Assembly (NCBI GenBank): GCA_015068935.1
Contig: SVJO01000004.1
Location: 1 to 64,000, forward strand
Reading direction: 5' to 3'
Length of the DNA: 64,000 nucleotides
DNA from: Oscillospiraceae bacterium
GTDB taxonomy: Bacteria > Bacillota > Clostridia > UBA1381 > UBA9506
The notes below the pieces were generated by a model. The model made no database searches. It saw only the letters and a list, made by a program, of their open reading frames with translations, and was not told the origin of the DNA. Below are positions 61,765 through 64,000 of the stretch, piece after piece. A program made the position numbers and the translations under genes. Numbering within the stretch: position 1 is the stretch's first letter; each line of letters opens with the position of its first letter.

Positions 61765-63003
61765 ATGAAGATTTTAAAACTCTCATCATATTGTTATCCT
61801 GAACAAGTTGCTTCGTCACATCTTTCAAAGGATATGAATGAGGCATATGAAAAGTCGGGTATTATATGCGAGGTCTATGCCCCTACGCCTTGCAGAGGCA
61901 TCGATGAGCAAACGCGGAAAAAATACAAAAAGATAAAATATGAAGAAATAAATAACGGACATATAAGAATTCATCGCTACAGTATGTTTAAAGAACCGAA
62001 AAATCCTGTCCTCAGAGCTTTCCGCTATACTCTATGTATTTTAAGAGGATTTATCTGTGGTCTTTTTGCAAAAGATATTGATATATTCAGTTCATCAAGC
62101 ACTCCGCCAATTAACGGACTTGTTATGTATGCTTTAAAGAAAGTTAAAAAGTATAAAACGGTTTATAGTCTGCAGGATATTTTCCCTGATTCACTGGTTA
62201 ATGCAAAGATGACAAAAAAAGGCTCGGTTTTATGGAAAATAGGAAGATTTGTTGAAAATATTACGTATAAATCAGCAGACAGAATTATAGTAATTTCAGA
62301 AGATTTTAAAAGAAATATCATGGAAAAAGGCGTGTCTGAGGACAAAATAGATGTTGTCTACAACTGGGTTAATGAACAAAAGGTTGTAAATATCGATAGG
62401 GAAGATAATAAACTTTTTGATAAGTATAATCTGGAAAGAGATAAATTTTATATTTGTTACAGCGGAAACATCGGTCTTTCTCAAAATATGGAGATGCTGA
62501 CTGATGTAGCTAAAGAGCTTGAAAAAAATGAGGATATAAGATTTGTTATAATAGGGGAGGGCGCTTTTAAGGAAAGCCTTCTCAGCATTATTGAAGAAAA
62601 ACAGGTTAAAAATATTACCGTTTTGCCGTTTCAGGATTATGAGGATATATCGCATGTATTCAGTCTTGGCGATGCAGGGCTTATCATTTCAAAAAAAGGT
62701 ATAGGAAGCAACTCTGTACCAAGTAAGACATGGAGCATTATGTCTGCGAGTCGTCCCGTTATTGCATCATTTGACAAGGGCAGTGAATTTGATTCAATTA
62801 TAACAGAAAACAATTGCGGTATTTGTGTTGAAGCTGATGATAAAGAGGCACTCATTAAGGCTGTTTTGTACATGTATGAAAATAAAGATGAAATTAAAAA
62901 AATGGGAGAAAACGGAAGAAGATTTATTCTTGAAAATCTTACAAAGGAAATCGGAACGGGTAAATCGATTTCCATCTTGAGAAAAGTATATTCCCAAAAA
63001 TAG
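61765..63003 (+). CDS. Glycosyltransferase family 4
   Basis: MKILKLSSYCYPEQVASSHL; YSGNIGLSQNMEMLTDVAKEL; SVPSKTWSIMSASRPVIASFDKGSEF. Confidence 0.92.
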   Translation: MKILKLSSYCYPEQVASSHLSKDMNEAYEKSGIICEVYAPTPCRGIDEQTRKKYKKIKYEEINNGHIRIHRYSMFKEPKNPVLRAFRYTLCILRGFICGLFAKDIDIFSSSSTPPINGLVMYALKKVKKYKTVYSLQDIFPDSLVNAKMTKKGSVLWKIGRFVENITYKSADRIIVISEDFKRNIMEKGVSEDKIDVVYNWVNEQKVVNIDREDNKLFDKYNLERDKFYICYSGNIGLSQNMEMLTDVAKELEKNEDIRFVIIGEGAFKESLLSIIEEKQVKNITVLPFQDYEDISHVFSLGDAGLIISKKGIGSNSVPSKTWSIMSASRPVIASFDKGSEFDSIITENNCGICVEADDKEALIKAVLYMYENKDEIKKMGENGRRFILENLTKEIGTGKSISILRKVYSQK

Positions 63004-63023
63004 GGTTTTATAGGAGAGAGTAT

Positions 63024-64000
63024 ATGAAAAACCTTACATCACTTTTTCTTTCACAATCTTATCAGGACACATGGGATGACTATAACCGATTACTGACAAA
63101 AGATGACTTTGCAGGTTGGGACTATATCGTTCTGACTGCTTCAAATGAGCAACAGGCAGCAGGTTTTTTGTCGCAGCTTAAAGAGAGAAAAGCTGCAGGT
63201 TTTCTGCCCTCTAAAACTAATTTTGCCGTTATTTCTGACCCTGAAGGAAAACGTGTAGGAAGCGGCGGTGCAACCCTTGGTGTACTTAAATATATAGCCC
63301 AGAGGGAAGGAAGAAATGACTTTTCAAATCTTAGAATTTTAGTTATACATTCAGGGGGAGACAGCAAACGTGTTCCTCAGTATTCAGCACTTGGAAAACT
63401 TTTTTCACCAGTACCCCACCGACTGCCTAACGGAAGGTCATCAACGCTTTTTGATGAATGTATGATTGCAATGTCTTCTGTTCCAGGCAGAATAGGAGAG
63501 GGAATGGTCCTGCTTTCAGGCGATGTCCTTTTGCTTTTTAATCCGCTTCAGATTGACTTTTCAGGAAGAACTGCTGCAGCAATTTCTTTTAAGGAAAATG
63601 TGAAAACAGGAAAAAATCATGGCGTTTATCTAAATGGCGAAAATGGGCTTGTTAAAAGATTTCTCCATAAACAGACAGAACAGTCCTTAAGAGAATACGG
63701 TGCTGTAAATGAAAACGATTGTGTTGATATAGACACCGGAGCGGTGATTTTTCCGAAAAATATGTTAAAAGCTCTTTTTGGGCTGGTTTGTACTGATGAT
63801 AAGTTTGATGAAGAGAAGTATGACAGCTATGTAAATGAAAAGGTCAGACTTTCGCTTTATGGGGATTTTTTATATCCGCTTGCCGAAGAATCGACACTTG
63901 AAGATTTTTATAAAGAAAAGTGCGAGGGGAAGTTTTGTCCCGAACTAAAAAAAGCACGGGAAAATTTATGGGAGGCACTTTCGCCCTTTAAAATGAAACT
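63024..64000 (+). CDS. Fucose-1-phosphate guanylyltransferase-like protein (N-terminal part of an FKP/fucokinase family enzyme), 3'-truncated by the window edge
   Basis: My own translation (not in the ORF track): MKNLTSLFLSQSYQDTWDDYNRLLTKDDFAGWDYIVLTASN...DPEGKRVGSGGATLGVLKYIAQ...ILVIHSGGDSKRVPQYSALGKLFSPVP. Confidence 0.85.
   Translation, partial: MKNLTSLFLSQSYQDTWDDYNRLLTKDDFAGWDYIVLTASNEQQAAGFLSQLKERKAAGFLPSKTNFAVISDPEGKRVGSGGATLGVLKYIAQREGRNDFSNLRILVIHSGGDSKRVPQYSALGKLFSPVPHRLPNGRSSTLFDECMIAMSSVPGRIGEGMVLLSGDVLLLFNPLQIDFSGRTAAAISFKENVKTGKNHGVYLNGENGLVKRFLHKQTEQSLREYGAVNENDCVDIDTGAVIFPKNMLKALFGLVCTDDKFDEEKYDSYVNEKVRLSLYGDFLYPLAEESTLEDFYKEKCEGKFCPELKKARENLWEALSPFKMK

Overview
This 64 kb window looks like ordinary chromosome from a low-GC, probably spore-forming Firmicute (Clostridia-like: bofA/yaaL pair, sbp-type dcw cluster, T-boxes). 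No rRNA, tRNA, CRISPR array, prophage or transposase was recognised. Main blocks: (1) the 3' part of a GyrA/ParC-family gene, htpG behind a perfect CIRCE operator, mutS and an SSB-like gene. (2) A cluster at about 7.0-14.0 kb made of two T-box-controlled transcription units. The first encodes a LeuA-like protein that appears to have lost its catalytic motifs, plus a TIM-barrel/acyl-CoA ligase fusion. The second encodes an HTH-cupin-acyl-CoA ligase fusion. The first specifier reads CUC (Leu); the second is most likely CUU (Leu). (3) A 312-bp MITE-like element with 42-43 nt terminal inverted repeats, next to CIRCE-groES-groEL. (4) An efp/pth/recD2/miaA/mutL/rseP/dxr/cdsA/uppS/frr/pyrH block. (5) A GtrA/GtrB pair, a TPP riboswitch-thiT unit, a SWIM-SNF2 helicase and a VTT(DedA)-cardiolipin synthase fusion. 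(6) bofA-yaaL and a dcw cluster (mraZ to ftsZ) with murA inserted and no murD, murB or ftsA. (7) A fucose-related end (fucU, GT4, truncated FKP-like gene). The strongest candidate for an undescribed system is the leucine T-box / degenerate LeuA / acyl-CoA ligase module. All family calls come from reading motifs by eye; no database search was run.
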